A stretch of DNA of 64,000 nucleotides from contig JAFEEQ010000015.1 in the NCBI GenBank assembly GCA_018241025.1, positions 297,546-361,545 on the forward strand, in the 5' to 3' direction. Each line of letters opens with the position of its first letter. Position 1 is the first letter of the stretch. The notes under the pieces are model-generated. The model saw nothing but the letters and a program-made list of their open reading frames with translations. It had not been told where the DNA came from and did not search any database. Below, piece after piece: positions 1 to 9,113 of the stretch. This DNA comes from Pseudomonadota bacterium (GTDB lineage: Bacteria; Pseudomonadota; Alphaproteobacteria; Micropepsales; Micropepsaceae). Both the position numbers and the translations under genes were made by a program.

Positions 1-226
1 TCCAGCCGGCCCAATGGCTTGGCGGAGATTCGATCCATTCGAACCCGGAATTTCGCATTCCGAAACGCCGTCGCGGCGGGCAACACGGAAACGAGAATCG
101 CCGCATACACGGCCTCTACTCGCAGGAGAGCCTGACCGTCGCTCGGGAGGGCAGGGCTCTCCTCGTCGCCATCAAAGCCTGCGAGACTCTGATCCAACCC
201 CGAAAGTCGTAATAGAAGCACAAGCC

Positions 227-1048
227 ATGAATCTCGAAGCCTATCTCGCCCGCATCGGTCTCGACCGTCCGCCGCCGCCGACCCTGGCCGGTCTGCGCAT
301 GGTACATCGCGCCCATCTGCTCGCGATTCCGTACGAGAATCTCGACGTCCAGCTCGGCCGCCCGCTCACCACCGCACCGGAAGAAGCCTTCGAGAAGATC
401 GTCAGCCGCGGCCGTGGCGGCTGGTGCTACGAGATGAACGGTCTGCTCGGCTGGGCGCTCGGCGAACTCGGCTTCCATGTCACACGCGCCACGGGTGCCG
501 TGGTGCGTTCGCTCAAGGGCGAGGCGGCGGAGGGCAATCATCTCGTGCTGCGCGTCGAGCTGCCCGAGGGCATCTACCTTGCCGATGTCGGCTTCGGCGA
601 CGGGCCACGCGATCCGATCCCGGTGTCCGTCGGCGCCTTCGAAAGCGCCGGCTTCGTCTTCAGTCTTTCGCGGGTCGACGATGCCTGGTGGCGCTTCTCG
701 AACGATCCGCGCGGCGGTGCGCCGAATTTCGATTTCAATCTCGCACCGGCCGATGAAGCCTTGCTGTCCGACCGCTGCATCATGCTCCAGACCTCGGAGC
801 AATCGCCCTTCGTGCAGAACCTGGTCGCCCAGCGTCACACTGCGGACGGCATTGCGATCCTGCGCGGCCGGGTGCTGCGCCGCCTTACGCCGGCGGCCAC
901 AGACGAATGCGAGATCGCCGATGCCGGCGAACTAATCCGTACACTGAGTGACGTCTTCGGCCTCGACGTCCCGGAGGTCGCGACGCTCTGGCCGCGCATC
1001 GTTGCCCGCCATGACGAGGTGTTGGCGCAGAAGCGCGCCCAGCGATGA
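227..1048 (+). CDS. nat: Arylamine N-acetyltransferase
   Basis: Cytosolic enzyme that moves acetyl from acetyl-CoA to arylamines, hydrazines or similar amines through a cysteine thioester. The 273-residue product has the usual family length when started at the ATG at 227. The catalytic triad is visible: Cys67 in RGRGGWCYE, His105 in GNHLVLRVE and Asp120 in LADVGFGD. The frame stays open upstream to base 14, but that extension is not NAT-like and would make the protein too long. It converges on the exported-protein gene at 1111-1428 with a shared terminator hairpin between them. The natural substrate cannot be read from the sequence. Confidence 0.93.
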   Translation: MNLEAYLARIGLDRPPPPTLAGLRMVHRAHLLAIPYENLDVQLGRPLTTAPEEAFEKIVSRGRGGWCYEMNGLLGWALGELGFHVTRATGAVVRSLKGEAAEGNHLVLRVELPEGIYLADVGFGDGPRDPIPVSVGAFESAGFVFSLSRVDDAWWRFSNDPRGGAPNFDFNLAPADEALLSDRCIMLQTSEQSPFVQNLVAQRHTADGIAILRGRVLRRLTPAATDECEIADAGELIRTLSDVFGLDVPEVATLWPRIVARHDEVLAQKRAQR

Positions 1049-1065
1049 GCATCGCACATGAAAAA

Positions 1066-1091
1066 GCCCGGCGCATATCGCGGCGCCGGGC
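1066..1091. terminator. Bidirectional hairpin terminator
   Basis: A perfect 9-bp stem (1066-1074 with 1083-1091, GC-rich) and an 8-nt loop lie between two convergent genes. It is preceded by five A and followed by CTTT, so a T-tract follows the stem on both strands, strongest on the minus strand. It probably ends both nat and the 1111-1428 gene. Confidence 0.8.
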
Positions 1092-1110
1092 CTTTCCCAT
1101 TGCAGAACGC

Positions 1111-1428
1111 TTAGTCGTGAACGGTGAACGTCTTCACCTTGCAGAGGTTCTGGCCGCGGAACTCCGCAGTACCGCCATCGTCGAACACGGCTTTGATGTC
1201 GTAGTTGCAGGTGGTGCGGCCGTCCGCGATCGTCACGGCCAGTCCTTCGCCGGGATCGACATCGCTGTCGAGGATATTGTCTTCCCAGTCGTTCGTTCCG
1301 ACATGGGAGACATACACTTCGGTCAGAGTCGTGTCGGTGTTGTTCTGGATGGTGATATAGAGGTCTTCGGCCAGAGCCGGCGTCGCCAGAAGGAACGCGG
1401 CTGCCAAAGCAATAACAAAACGCTTCAT
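1111..1428 (-). CDS. Small exported protein, unknown function
   Basis: 105-residue protein. Residues 1-21 (MKRF then an Ala/Leu-rich core ending ALA-ED) form a clear Sec signal peptide, so the mature protein of about 84 residues is periplasmic or secreted. The mature part is acidic and Asn/Asp-rich, begins DLYITIQNNT, and has two cysteines in its second half (in TTCNYD and NLCKV) that could form a disulfide. This resembles a family of small alphaproteobacterial exported beta proteins without known role. The start at 1428 places the signal peptide at the N-terminus; an upstream in-frame start would bury it. Confidence 0.75.
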   Translation of the reverse strand: MKRFVIALAAAFLLATPALAEDLYITIQNNTDTTLTEVYVSHVGTNDWEDNILDSDVDPGEGLAVTIADGRTTCNYDIKAVFDDGGTAEFRGQNLCKVKTFTVHD

Positions 1429-1593
1429 ATGGATGATTGCCTTTTTAAACGCGTCGGCCCCCTGCCGAGCGCAAAAAGACACTGTAAAGATTCATCCGCG
1501 AACGCAATGGCGCAGCGACTGATCCACACATTTATGTCACTCAAATCGGTGATGCAGGGGAATGCCAGTCGATCGCCTCGTGTTCCGCTATGC

Positions 1594-2226
1594 CTATTTC
1601 TTCACCGGTTTGTCCGCGACCACGCTCACCCGGAGCAAGCCGTTATGGGACCACATCGTGTCCATCGGCAGGTCGCTGCCCGTGTAGATGATCATCGCCG
1701 CATAGCCGGTGGAGACCACCGTCTGCTGGACGGCCTCCTTGATACGGCTGAGCGGTTTTCCCACGGTACGGGGATCCGAGCGGACCAGAAGATAACGCTC
1801 GCCGGGATGCGTCCGGTACAGAATCGTCAGGTTGTCGCCACGGAACAGGAAGCTCGACACTGGAAGTTCGGCGATCAGCTCGCCCTTGTCGTCGAGCACG
1901 CTTGTACGCGGCGCCATGAGGGACGCGCCTTGCGGCACGCTCGATACGCGGACCGTGTAGGGTCCGCCATCGGGCAGTGCGAACAAGGCATAGAGCGCGC
2001 TTCCGTCGGAAGTCTGAAGGCAGCCCGACTTGGCATTGACCGTGACGATCGCGGGCTTCTCTCGGTCTCCGTCGATGGTCGCTGTCGTCGGTACTGCGGC
2101 GGCGAGCACCGGAGCAGGGTCGCAGCTGCGATCACCGATATCCGTCAGGGCTGGAACGCTCACCGGCGTCGCGCAGCCTGCGAGCAGCAGCGCGATCGAT
2201 AGGGCCGAAGCCTTGGCGATATCCAT
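1594..2226 (-). CDS. Lipoprotein, possibly MalM-like
   Basis: 210-residue protein with a lipoprotein signal: hydrophobic core and lipobox LLAGC with Cys18. It is the second gene of a two-lipoprotein operon, starting 4 nt after the stop of the 2231-2959 gene. The middle (YTVRVSSVPQGA... and the ERYLLVRSDP block) recalls the MalM-type periplasmic beta protein family, in which a surface lipoprotein binds or senses envelope components. That assignment is tentative. The upstream in-frame extension to 2340 is Arg-rich, has no export signal and overlaps the neighbour, so the ATG at 2226 was chosen. Confidence 0.7.
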   Translation of the reverse strand: MDIAKASALSIALLLAGCATPVSVPALTDIGDRSCDPAPVLAAAVPTTATIDGDREKPAIVTVNAKSGCLQTSDGSALYALFALPDGGPYTVRVSSVPQGASLMAPRTSVLDDKGELIAELPVSSFLFRGDNLTILYRTHPGERYLLVRSDPRTVGKPLSRIKEAVQQTVVSTGYAAMIIYTGSDLPMDTMWSHNGLLRVSVVADKPVKK

Positions 2227-2230
2227 GATC

Positions 2231-2959
2231 TTATTGAACCAGCGTACCGATCGAATGCGACGAGCTGTCGAGCGCGCCCGAAAGCCCGCTGGCCGCCTTG
2301 TCCGGCGCACCCGTAAGCGCGTCGAAATCCGAGAATGCATAGGACGGGTCCGGAGAGATCGTCACGGCCTTGTCCACGATCGCGCCGGTGCGCACAACCG
2401 GATTGTAAAGCACCGTGTCCTCCATGAGCACCGCGCCGTCATGCTCGCGAACGAGGCGGACCTTGAGATTGACATAGGGACGATAGGGATTGGATTTCGC
2501 GATGCCGGCAGCGACATAGCCATAGCCGAATACCGACACGTCGAGATAAGCGTCCACCGCGTTCGCGCCCGCGGCGGGATATGTCTTGAGCAGACCAGGC
2601 TTGCTGCGGTCCGCCGCGATATCCACGGCGGTGTAGCCGTGTTCTGCAAGCGACGTCTTAAGGTCGCCGAGCATGAGGCTGCCCGCGACGACGTCCTTGT
2701 CGTGGAGGAGGGCATTAAACTTCGATTCGCGGGAGGCTTCCATCGAGGCGTCCACCAGCGCACCAATCAAACCAAACGACTGCCCAATGTCGCTGGCCAA
2801 AATGACGGAAGCCTGGTTTGGAACGTCGACGGTCAGAATTCCGATCTTCTTGATACCGGGATTGGACGCGTGATCGAACGGTATTTCAGTATTGGAAACG
2901 CAGCCAGCAAGGCCGACAAACGCCATCGCCGCAAGAATGCGGGCACTCTTCTTGAACAT
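2231..2959 (-). CDS. Lipoprotein of unknown function
   Basis: 242-residue lipoprotein. It has a signal peptide starting MFKKSARIL and a lipobox VGLAGC with Cys20. A G-rich ribosome site (GGGGGG) lies just before the ATG at 2959. The mature protein begins with polar sequence and a segment IGILTVDVPNQ, reminiscent of periplasmic lipoproteins that start with a Rossmann-like strand. I do not recognise a family. It is the first gene of an operon with the lipoprotein at 1594-2226, so both probably act together at the envelope. Confidence 0.72.
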   Translation of the reverse strand: MFKKSARILAAMAFVGLAGCVSNTEIPFDHASNPGIKKIGILTVDVPNQASVILASDIGQSFGLIGALVDASMEASRESKFNALLHDKDVVAGSLMLGDLKTSLAEHGYTAVDIAADRSKPGLLKTYPAAGANAVDAYLDVSVFGYGYVAAGIAKSNPYRPYVNLKVRLVREHDGAVLMEDTVLYNPVVRTGAIVDKAVTISPDPSYAFSDFDALTGAPDKAASGLSGALDSSSHSIGTLVQ

Positions 2960-3115
2960 GATCCCCCCAATGGCAACGGCAAGTGGTTCTGTTTTGCCGG
3001 CCGACGTCGAAGATTGCCACGCCGCTGTGTAACTGAAAAGAGTTTCAGTCATCGAAATTGGAGGACAAACGGGCGTCCAACTAACTGCGAAAGTTACGGC
3101 TCCGACATCTTTGCA

Positions 3116-4333
3116 TTAACTGTTCGCGAGGATCACGTTCCGGACGATCGGGTAGATTTGATTGTGCCAGCGGGTACCGGAGAAGACGCCGTAGTGCCCG
3201 ACGCCGGGCTGGACGTAGTGCTTCTTGCGCATCGGCTTTATCGAGGTGCAGAGGTCGTGCGCGGCGAGGGTCTGGCCAACCGAGCAGATGTCGTCGCGCT
3301 CGCCTTCGACCGTCAGAAGCGCCGTCTTCCGGATGGCCGCCGGCTCGACTTTCTGGCCCTGATACTCGAACAGACCGCGCGGCAGGTGAAATTCCTGGAA
3401 CACCCGCTGCACCGTTTCCAGATAGAACTCCGCCGGCAGATCGGAGACCGCGAAATACTCGTCGTAAAACTTGCGATTGGCTTCCGCCTTTTCGTCTTCG
3501 CCTTTGCGGATGTGATCGAAGAGATCGACATGGGCTCTGACATGCCGCGCCATGTTCATCGACATGAAAGCCGTGAGCTGCATGAAACCCGGATAAACGC
3601 GGCGGTTTGCGCCGGCGTAGCGCCCGGGAACCGTTGTGATGAGATTCTTTTCGAACCATCCGATCGGATGTTCGGTCGCCAGCTCGTTGACCGCCGTCGG
3701 ATTGATGCGCGTGTCGACCGGTCCTGCCATCAGGGTCATGCTGCGCGGCTGACAGGGATGATTGCCCTGAGCCATGACAGCGACCGTCGCCAGCAATGCC
3801 GCGCAAGGCTGACACACTGCAACGACATGCGCGCCCGGTCCGATCTTCTCGAAAAAGCGTATCGTATGAGCGATATACTGATCGAGCCCGAAACGGCCGG
3901 CGCTCAGCGGCACGTCGCGGGCATTGGCCCAGTCGGTGATGAAGACGTCGTGGTCAGCCAGCATCGTCTTCGCCGTGTGGCGGAGCAGGGTAGGGAAGTG
4001 TCCCGCCATCGGCGCCACGATCAGGACGCGCGGCTGTTCGACGTTGGTCTCTTTCTTGAAGTGCAGAAGATCGCCGAACGGCGTGGAATCCTCCACGACA
4101 TCGAGCACCGGCACTTCACGGCCCTCGACGAAGACGCTTTCGATCTCGTAGCTCGGCCGGGCATGGGTCAGTTGCGCGCGGCTCACGACTTCCGCGGCCG
4201 CCGAAATCGTCTTCAGAACGTAGTTGGCGCCAGGCCCGGCGCAGGTGTCCCGGAACACAGCACTCGTCAGTCCCGCCCAGGCACGAAGCGGCGCGAGAAA
4301 ATCCGTCTGGGCCTGATAGGCGTCGTACAACAT
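3116..4333 (-). CDS. phaZ: Intracellular polyhydroxybutyrate depolymerase
   Basis: Hydrolyses intracellular amorphous poly-3-hydroxybutyrate granules when carbon is needed. The 405-residue protein has the usual length for the intracellular PhaZ family, which uses a cysteine rather than serine nucleophile. Here Cys174 sits in VVAVCQPCAALL, the family nucleophile elbow. The N-terminus MLYDAYQAQ is typical, and the C-terminal GVGHYGVFSGTRW holds the predicted catalytic His. A GTG codon directly precedes the ATG and could also serve as start. The gene is divergent from the GST gene across a 150-bp AT-richer region that must hold both promoters. Confidence 0.88.
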   Translation of the reverse strand: MLYDAYQAQTDFLAPLRAWAGLTSAVFRDTCAGPGANYVLKTISAAAEVVSRAQLTHARPSYEIESVFVEGREVPVLDVVEDSTPFGDLLHFKKETNVEQPRVLIVAPMAGHFPTLLRHTAKTMLADHDVFITDWANARDVPLSAGRFGLDQYIAHTIRFFEKIGPGAHVVAVCQPCAALLATVAVMAQGNHPCQPRSMTLMAGPVDTRINPTAVNELATEHPIGWFEKNLITTVPGRYAGANRRVYPGFMQLTAFMSMNMARHVRAHVDLFDHIRKGEDEKAEANRKFYDEYFAVSDLPAEFYLETVQRVFQEFHLPRGLFEYQGQKVEPAAIRKTALLTVEGERDDICSVGQTLAAHDLCTSIKPMRKKHYVQPGVGHYGVFSGTRWHNQIYPIVRNVILANS

Positions 4334-4484
4334 CACCGAATTGGAACGCCCCTATGACCAGCCCTGCCTATTGCGGTGCGGCAATTATTGTCCAATTTCA
4401 CGCCCAATCCGCTAAAAATGCTAGTGCAAATTATGATGCACTGCGAAATAATTGGTTACGGACACGGCGGAAGAATCGTCACCC

Positions 4485-5141
4485 ATGAGCAAACCACTCC
4501 TGACGATCTCGAGCAAAAATTATTCGTCCTGGTCGCTCCGCGGCTGGCTGATCTGCCGCATGGCGGGGCTTGATTTCGAGGAAAAGCAGCTCTCGTCGGA
4601 TGATCCTGACACGCGTGCCGAGTTGCTTCTGCTGTCGCCGTCCTTCCTTGTCCCCTGCCTGACGCACGGATCGATCAAGGTCTGGGATACGCTCGCCATC
4701 GCTGAGTACTTATACGAGGTCATCCCGCATTGCGGGCTGTTGCCCAAGGATATTTCGGCGCGGACTCACTGCCGCGCAATCTCCGGCGAGATGCATTCGG
4801 GCTTTGCCAATTTGCGCTCCGCGCTGCCGATGAACCTCAAAGCCGACTACCCGAACTTCAAGATCTGGGCCGGCGCGCAGGCCGACATCGATCGCGTCGT
4901 GGCGATATGGCGCGAATGCCTCAAGAAGTACGACGGTCCATATCTCTTCGGCGATAAGCCGACTTTGGCGGACGCGATGTACGCACCGGTATGCACGCGA
5001 TTTTTGACTTACCACGTCAAGCTGGATCGCATCTGCGCCGATTACTGCGATACGATCTTCAATCTTCCGGACATGCTGGAATGGGTCGAGTCCGCAAAGG
5101 CCGAACCGGAAGCTGTCGAGGAACTCGAGGCCGAGTTCTGA
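4485..5141 (+). CDS. Glutathione S-transferase family protein
   Basis: 218-residue GST-fold protein. The N-terminal thioredoxin-like domain (about 1-80) carries the Ser-rich start ISSKNYSSWSLRGW typical of a bacterial GST subgroup, with the expected glutathione-site region VPCL near residue 57. The helical C-terminal domain holds YLFGDKPTLADAMYAPV, the conserved N-capping/hydrophobic staple segment. It probably conjugates or reduces with glutathione in the cytosol; the substrate is unknown. The ATG at 4485 starts directly before the first beta strand. Its stop is 6 bp from the converging bfr stop. Confidence 0.85.
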   Translation: MSKPLLTISSKNYSSWSLRGWLICRMAGLDFEEKQLSSDDPDTRAELLLLSPSFLVPCLTHGSIKVWDTLAIAEYLYEVIPHCGLLPKDISARTHCRAISGEMHSGFANLRSALPMNLKADYPNFKIWAGAQADIDRVVAIWRECLKKYDGPYLFGDKPTLADAMYAPVCTRFLTYHVKLDRICADYCDTIFNLPDMLEWVESAKAEPEAVEELEAEF

Positions 5142-5147
5142 CGCGCG

Positions 5148-5633
5148 TCAGGCGCCGCTTTCGTTCGCTTTGGTCTGAAGCTGAACGTAATTCTGGATGC
5201 CCATCTGCTCGATCAGCCGCTTCTGCGTTTGCAGGAAATCGATGTGCTCTTCCTCGCTTTCGAGGATTTGGACAAAGACCTCACGGCTCACGTAGTCGCC
5301 GACTTTCTCGCTATGGGCGATCGACTTCTTGAGGTCCGGATGGGCCGCGAGTTCGAGAGCGAGGTCACAGGACAGAACCTCTTCGACATTTTCGCCGATG
5401 AGGAGCTTCCCGAGATCCTGCAGATTCGGGAGGCCGCCGAGAAACAGGATGCGCTTGATCAGCGCATCGGCGTGCTTCATCTCGTCGACCGACTCTTCGT
5501 ATTCGTGCTTGGCAAGCTGCGACAGCCCCCAGTCGGCCAGCATGCGCGAATGCAGGAAGTACTGATTGATTGCCGTGAGTTCGTTCTTGAGAACGACATT
5601 CAGCCAACGAATGACTTCGGAATCGCCGGATAT
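5148..5633 (-). CDS. bfr: Bacterioferritin
   Basis: Heme-containing ferritin that oxidises and stores iron as a 24-mer. With ATA at 5631-5633 counted as residue 1, every ferroxidase ligand falls on the standard E. coli number: Glu18, Glu51, His54, Glu94, Glu127, His130, and the heme ligand Met52. The length of 161 residues is also standard. No ATG, GTG or TTG exists at the expected N-terminus. The nearest in-frame ATG (5732) would add a Pro/Gly-rich extension read from inside bfd. I place the boundary by homology; the real start is unresolved. It lies downstream of bfd and shares its Fur-type control region. Confidence 0.85.
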   Translation of the reverse strand: MSGDSEVIRWLNVVLKNELTAINQYFLHSRMLADWGLSQLAKHEYEESVDEMKHADALIKRILFLGGLPNLQDLGKLLIGENVEEVLSCDLALELAAHPDLKKSIAHSEKVGDYVSREVFVQILESEEEHIDFLQTQKRLIEQMGIQNYVQLQTKANESGA

Positions 5634-5659
5634 TCCAGCGTGCGGCTCAGGCCCAGGAG

Positions 5660-5851
5660 CTACTCCGCCGCCACCAGCAGGTGTCGCCCCTGCGCGCTGC
5701 CGTCCAGCATTTTTTCGATTGTTTCCTGGCATCGTCCGCAGTTCTTCCTGACGTTGCAGTAGGCGTAGACGTTGTCCGCGGAATCGGCGCCCTGCGCAAT
5801 CGCGCCGCGAATCTTCGTATCGTTCAGCCTATTGCAGACGCAGACGATCAT
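5660..5851 (-). CDS. bfd: Bacterioferritin-associated ferredoxin
   Basis: 63-residue [2Fe-2S] protein that docks on bacterioferritin and reduces its core so iron can be released. All four cluster ligands are present at Cys4, Cys6, Cys38 and Cys41 (MIVCVCN and NCGRC). It is the first gene of bfd-bfr, with 26 nt between its TAG and the presumed bfr start position. A Fur-like 7-1-7 box lies 43-57 bp upstream, so the pair is likely controlled by iron. Confidence 0.92.
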   Translation of the reverse strand: MIVCVCNRLNDTKIRGAIAQGADSADNVYAYCNVRKNCGRCQETIEKMLDGSAQGRHLLVAAE

Positions 5852-5893
5852 CCAGAAACACGCCCAGAAAACGTACTAGCTATATGATGATAT

Positions 5894-5908
5894 TGAGAAT
5901 GATTGTCA
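5894..5908. promoter_or_regulatory. Fur-type iron box upstream of bfd-bfr
   Basis: TGAGAAT-G-ATTGTCA is an inverted repeat of 7-1-7 form. It differs from the classical Fur unit TGATAAT-N-ATTATCA only by a symmetric T-to-G/A-to-G pair. It lies upstream of bfd on its promoter side in an AT-rich stretch, also about 55 bp past the stop of the acyl ligase. Regulation by Fur or a Fur-family relative is inferred. Confidence 0.65.
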
Positions 5909-5961
5909 ATAACGGAATGTAACAGACTTGACACCAAAGGGCGGCCTGAAGTTTTGTCAGA

Positions 5962-7539
5962 TCAACTGGTTACGGCATCCGCGCGTACTTCTTTTTCGAT
6001 TTTCACGTAATCGGTTTTTCCGGTTCCCAGGACCGGGATGTCGGCCACCGTCACTATTCGGCGTGGAACCGCGATTTCCGCGACACCATGATTGTGCGCC
6101 CAGCCGACGAGGTCGTGCCGGTTCGCATCTTTATTGGTTGTAACCAGGACGATCTGTTCTCCCTTGCGGCCATCTGGGATCGAGATCGCAGCGTGCGCGT
6201 GGTCCGGCCAGAGTGCCGAGGCGATACTTTCGACCACGGCGAGGGAAACGGTCTCGCCGCCAATTTTGGCGAAACGCTTTACACGCCCCTTGATCGCGAT
6301 GAAGCCTTCATCGTCTATCGAAACAACGTCGCCTGTATCATGCCATCCGCCCTCCGGTGGCTGGATCACGCCGGGATTGTCCGCCTTGATGTATCCGAGC
6401 ATGACGTTCGGGCCCTTCACGAAAAGGCGACCGGCATTGGGGATGCCTTCCACCGGTTCGAGACGCGCTTCCATGTCTGCCATCAAGCGGCCGACCGTTC
6501 CGTGCCGGTTCGCATCCGGCTGGTTTGCCGCGACGACTGGCGCGGCCTCGGTGACGCCGTAGCCCTCGAGCAGTTCGATAGAATACTTCTTGCGCAGGAG
6601 TTGACGGGTCTCGTCGCGCAATCTTTCGGCGCCGCAGACGGTCAGCCTGAGCGAATTCAAGTCGCCTTGTTCGCCGGCGCGGGCGTATTGCGAAATGAAC
6701 GTGTCGGTGGAAAGCAGGATCGTAGACTTGGTCTCCCGAACGCGCCGAACGATCTCGTGCGGTTGTAGCGGAGTTGGATGACAGACCACCTTTATGCCGA
6801 GCAATAACGGCATCAAGGACCCAACAGTCAGGCCAAAACAGTGGAATGTCGGCAAAGGATTGAAGAGGATGTCGGTCTCGTAGAGCGGCAGATGCGCCCG
6901 CACCTGCTCGACATTCGCCAACAAATTGCCATGGCTTAGGGCAACCCCTTTGGGCTCGCCTTCCGTTCCCGACGTAAACAGGATGACTGCGGGCGTCGAA
7001 TGCATCGCATTGCGGGCCACGAGACTGGGAATAAAGGTGCCGACTGCCGCAAACGCCTTGTCGATGATCGACAGTTTCTCGCGGACATCTTCGAGATAGA
7101 CGATGTCATAATGGCCCTGCATTGCCTCTACGATCGGCTCGGCTTTGGCCAACTCGACAAAGCGTCGTGCGGTTACAATCCGTTTGATTTTTGCTGTCTT
7201 CAGAGCGCTTCGAATGCCTGCAAGGCCTGACGTGAAGTTCAGCATGGCCGGTACGCGGCCATAGGCCGAAACCCCGAAAAAGGCGATCACGGAAGCCGCG
7301 CCGGTTGGCAGCATGATGCCGACACTTTCTCCCACCTTCGTACCGCGCTTCAGGGCATGCCCCAGTGCAAGCGCAGCCCGGATGATTTCCTCATAAGTGA
7401 GAACGCGATCGTCACCATCGATTAGGGCAGGGCGGTCGCCGCCGAACTTTCCACGCGCGTCGATCAGCGCGTGAAACACGGGCTTGTGGCTCCGATTGAT
7501 GTCAAATGCGACGGTCTCTTCGCCGGATGCGGCGGCCAT
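5962..7539 (-). CDS. Acyl-adenylate-forming ligase (acyl-CoA/acyl-ACP synthetase)
   Basis: About 525 residues of the ANL adenylating superfamily: activates a carboxylate with ATP, then transfers it to a thiol (CoA or ACP). Visible motifs in order: P-loop-like TSGTEGEPKGV, the GYGVTEAAP substrate/AMP motif, HDTGD, and a C-terminal catalytic Lys in GTGKTDYVKI. The layout resembles the stand-alone acyl-ACP synthetase half of Aas, suggesting a fatty acid or lysophospholipid recycling role. The ATG at 7539 was chosen; a GTG nine codons upstream (7566) is possible. Neither has a convincing ribosome site. Confidence 0.85.
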   Translation of the reverse strand: MAAASGEETVAFDINRSHKPVFHALIDARGKFGGDRPALIDGDDRVLTYEEIIRAALALGHALKRGTKVGESVGIMLPTGAASVIAFFGVSAYGRVPAMLNFTSGLAGIRSALKTAKIKRIVTARRFVELAKAEPIVEAMQGHYDIVYLEDVREKLSIIDKAFAAVGTFIPSLVARNAMHSTPAVILFTSGTEGEPKGVALSHGNLLANVEQVRAHLPLYETDILFNPLPTFHCFGLTVGSLMPLLLGIKVVCHPTPLQPHEIVRRVRETKSTILLSTDTFISQYARAGEQGDLNSLRLTVCGAERLRDETRQLLRKKYSIELLEGYGVTEAAPVVAANQPDANRHGTVGRLMADMEARLEPVEGIPNAGRLFVKGPNVMLGYIKADNPGVIQPPEGGWHDTGDVVSIDDEGFIAIKGRVKRFAKIGGETVSLAVVESIASALWPDHAHAAISIPDGRKGEQIVLVTTNKDANRHDLVGWAHNHGVAEIAVPRRIVTVADIPVLGTGKTDYVKIEKEVRADAVTS

Positions 7540-7682
7540 GCTCGCAACGCTCAATTTCCACCCCACAATCGATTTGGTATCGCCGGTTCGACGGCCGGCT
7601 TTCAGGCTCTATACATATTACGGATTTTTTCGGGCGCGACAGGCTACCGGAAACAAAGTTGTGACCAAGTTCCTATTCAGGC

Positions 7683-8066
7683 TTAGTTATACCGCCCAAA
7701 CCAATCCGCCAACCGCTGCGCGAAAGCCTGGCGGACCTCGTCAGTATTGACGGCGGCCAACACGCGGCCAAGCCTGTCGCGCAGTGGACGGATCTCGTCC
7801 CAGGCTCTCTCAGCCGGTGGCGTGGCAGCCGCAATCAAGGGCGTTACCGTGGAACGGTTGATGGGTATCAGGACCTCGTCCCGAAACCGCCGCGGGCCGA
7901 AAAGCGCGATTCCCAAAGCGGCAAGTCCCACAACGCCCGCGGACACCGCCACGATTTGAACAACCGGTGACTGGAGCAACGAGCGACTCTGGAGTGCCTT
8001 CCGGCGCGACGGAGTATTTCTTTTGGACAGTGTTTTTGCTGCTTTTGCTGTGCTGCGAGGGGCCAT
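7683..8066 (-). CDS. Single-pass membrane protein, unknown function
   Basis: 127 residues. The N-terminal 35 are Lys/Arg-rich and should stay in the cytosol. One transmembrane helix lies at about residues 39-60 (VVQIVAVSAGVVGLAALGIA). The C-terminal part is amphipathic and helical (RAWDEIRPLRDRLGRVLAA). A good AGGAG lies 6 nt before the ATG at 8066. It is divergent from lipA. No family recognised. Confidence 0.7.
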   Translation of the reverse strand: MAPRSTAKAAKTLSKRNTPSRRKALQSRSLLQSPVVQIVAVSAGVVGLAALGIALFGPRRFRDEVLIPINRSTVTPLIAAATPPAERAWDEIRPLRDRLGRVLAAVNTDEVRQAFAQRLADWFGRYN

Positions 8067-8159
8067 GCAAATCTCCTGCAATACAATTGCAACGCACGAT
8101 GGCGGTCGAGGTTCAAAATTCCATGATTTTGACCGGCGAAGCGACTATATCAGTCGACG

Positions 8160-9113
8160 ATGACCGTCGTCATAGACCGAACCCAACCACCGCCTCGTCA
8201 CCCCGAAAAGGCCCACCGACCCGATACGGAGGTGATCCGCAAGCCCGACTGGATTCGGGTAAAGGCACCCGTTTCGCGCGAGTTCGCCGCGACCAGGGCC
8301 ACAGTTCGCGAGCACAAGCTCCATACCGTCTGCGAGGAAGCCGCGTGCCCCAACATAGGTGAATGCTGGAGCAAGGCGCATGCGACCATGATGATCATGG
8401 GCGATACCTGCACCCGGGCTTGCGCATTTTGCAATGTGAAGACCGGACTCCCGGCCTCCCTCGACCCGGGCGAGGCGGAGAACGTCGCGCACGCGGTAGC
8501 CAAGCTCGAGCTGAAGCATGTCGTCGTCACTTCGGTCGACCGGGACGATCTTCCGGATGGCGGTGCCGAACATTTTGCGCGCGTGATAGCGGCGATTCGC
8601 GAACGGAGCCCAAAGACGACGATCGAGATTTTGACACCTGACTTTCTTCGCAAGCCCCGCGCGATCGAGACGGTCATGGCGGCGAAGCCAGATGTCTTCA
8701 ACCACAATCTTGAAACCGTTCCCCGGCTCTATCTCGCCGTAAGGCCAGGTGCACGCTACTTCGCGTCACTGAGGCTGCTGCAGCAGGCCAAGGAGCTTAT
8801 GCCTGAAGGCTTCACAAAATCGGGCCTGATGGTTGGTCTGGGTGAGAGCCGAGAGGAAATCATGCAGGTGATGGACGACTTGCGCGCGGCAGGCGTCGAT
8901 TTCCTTACAATCGGCCAGTATCTCCAACCGACGCGCAAGCATGCGGCACTGGCTCGCTATTGGACGCCGGACGAGTTCAAGGCGCTCGAGGCGACCGCTC
9001 GTGCCAAGGGCTTCCTGATGGTCTCGGCATCGCCGCTGACGCGCAGCTCGTACCACGCCGACAGCGATTTTGCGGCGCTCAAAACGGCCCGGCTGACAAA
9101 GTCCTCGGCGTGA
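8160..9113 (+). CDS. lipA: Lipoyl synthase
   Basis: Radical SAM enzyme that inserts two sulfurs into protein-bound octanoyl groups to make lipoate for pyruvate and 2-oxoglutarate dehydrogenases. The 317-residue protein has both clusters: auxiliary Cys58/Cys63/Cys69 (CX4CX5C) and radical SAM Cys84/Cys88/Cys91 (CX3CX2C). The C-terminal RSSYHAD holds the serine ligand of the auxiliary cluster. Its TGA overlaps the GTG start of the Coq10-type gene, so the two are translationally coupled, an arrangement common in alphaproteobacteria. Confidence 0.97.
   Translation: MTVVIDRTQPPPRHPEKAHRPDTEVIRKPDWIRVKAPVSREFAATRATVREHKLHTVCEEAACPNIGECWSKAHATMMIMGDTCTRACAFCNVKTGLPASLDPGEAENVAHAVAKLELKHVVVTSVDRDDLPDGGAEHFARVIAAIRERSPKTTIEILTPDFLRKPRAIETVMAAKPDVFNHNLETVPRLYLAVRPGARYFASLRLLQQAKELMPEGFTKSGLMVGLGESREEIMQVMDDLRAAGVDFLTIGQYLQPTRKHAALARYWTPDEFKALEATARAKGFLMVSASPLTRSSYHADSDFAALKTARLTKSSA

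Noticed and set aside
2030..4357. A 775-codon open frame on the plus strand
   Set aside because: It lies antisense to two lipoproteins and phaZ, is Arg/His-rich with no recognisable domain, and results from GC-rich third positions.
5634..5732. A bacterioferritin N-terminal extension starting at ATG 5732
   Set aside because: It would be read from inside bfd in another frame, is Pro/Gly-rich and unlike any bacterioferritin; noted instead as an unresolved start.
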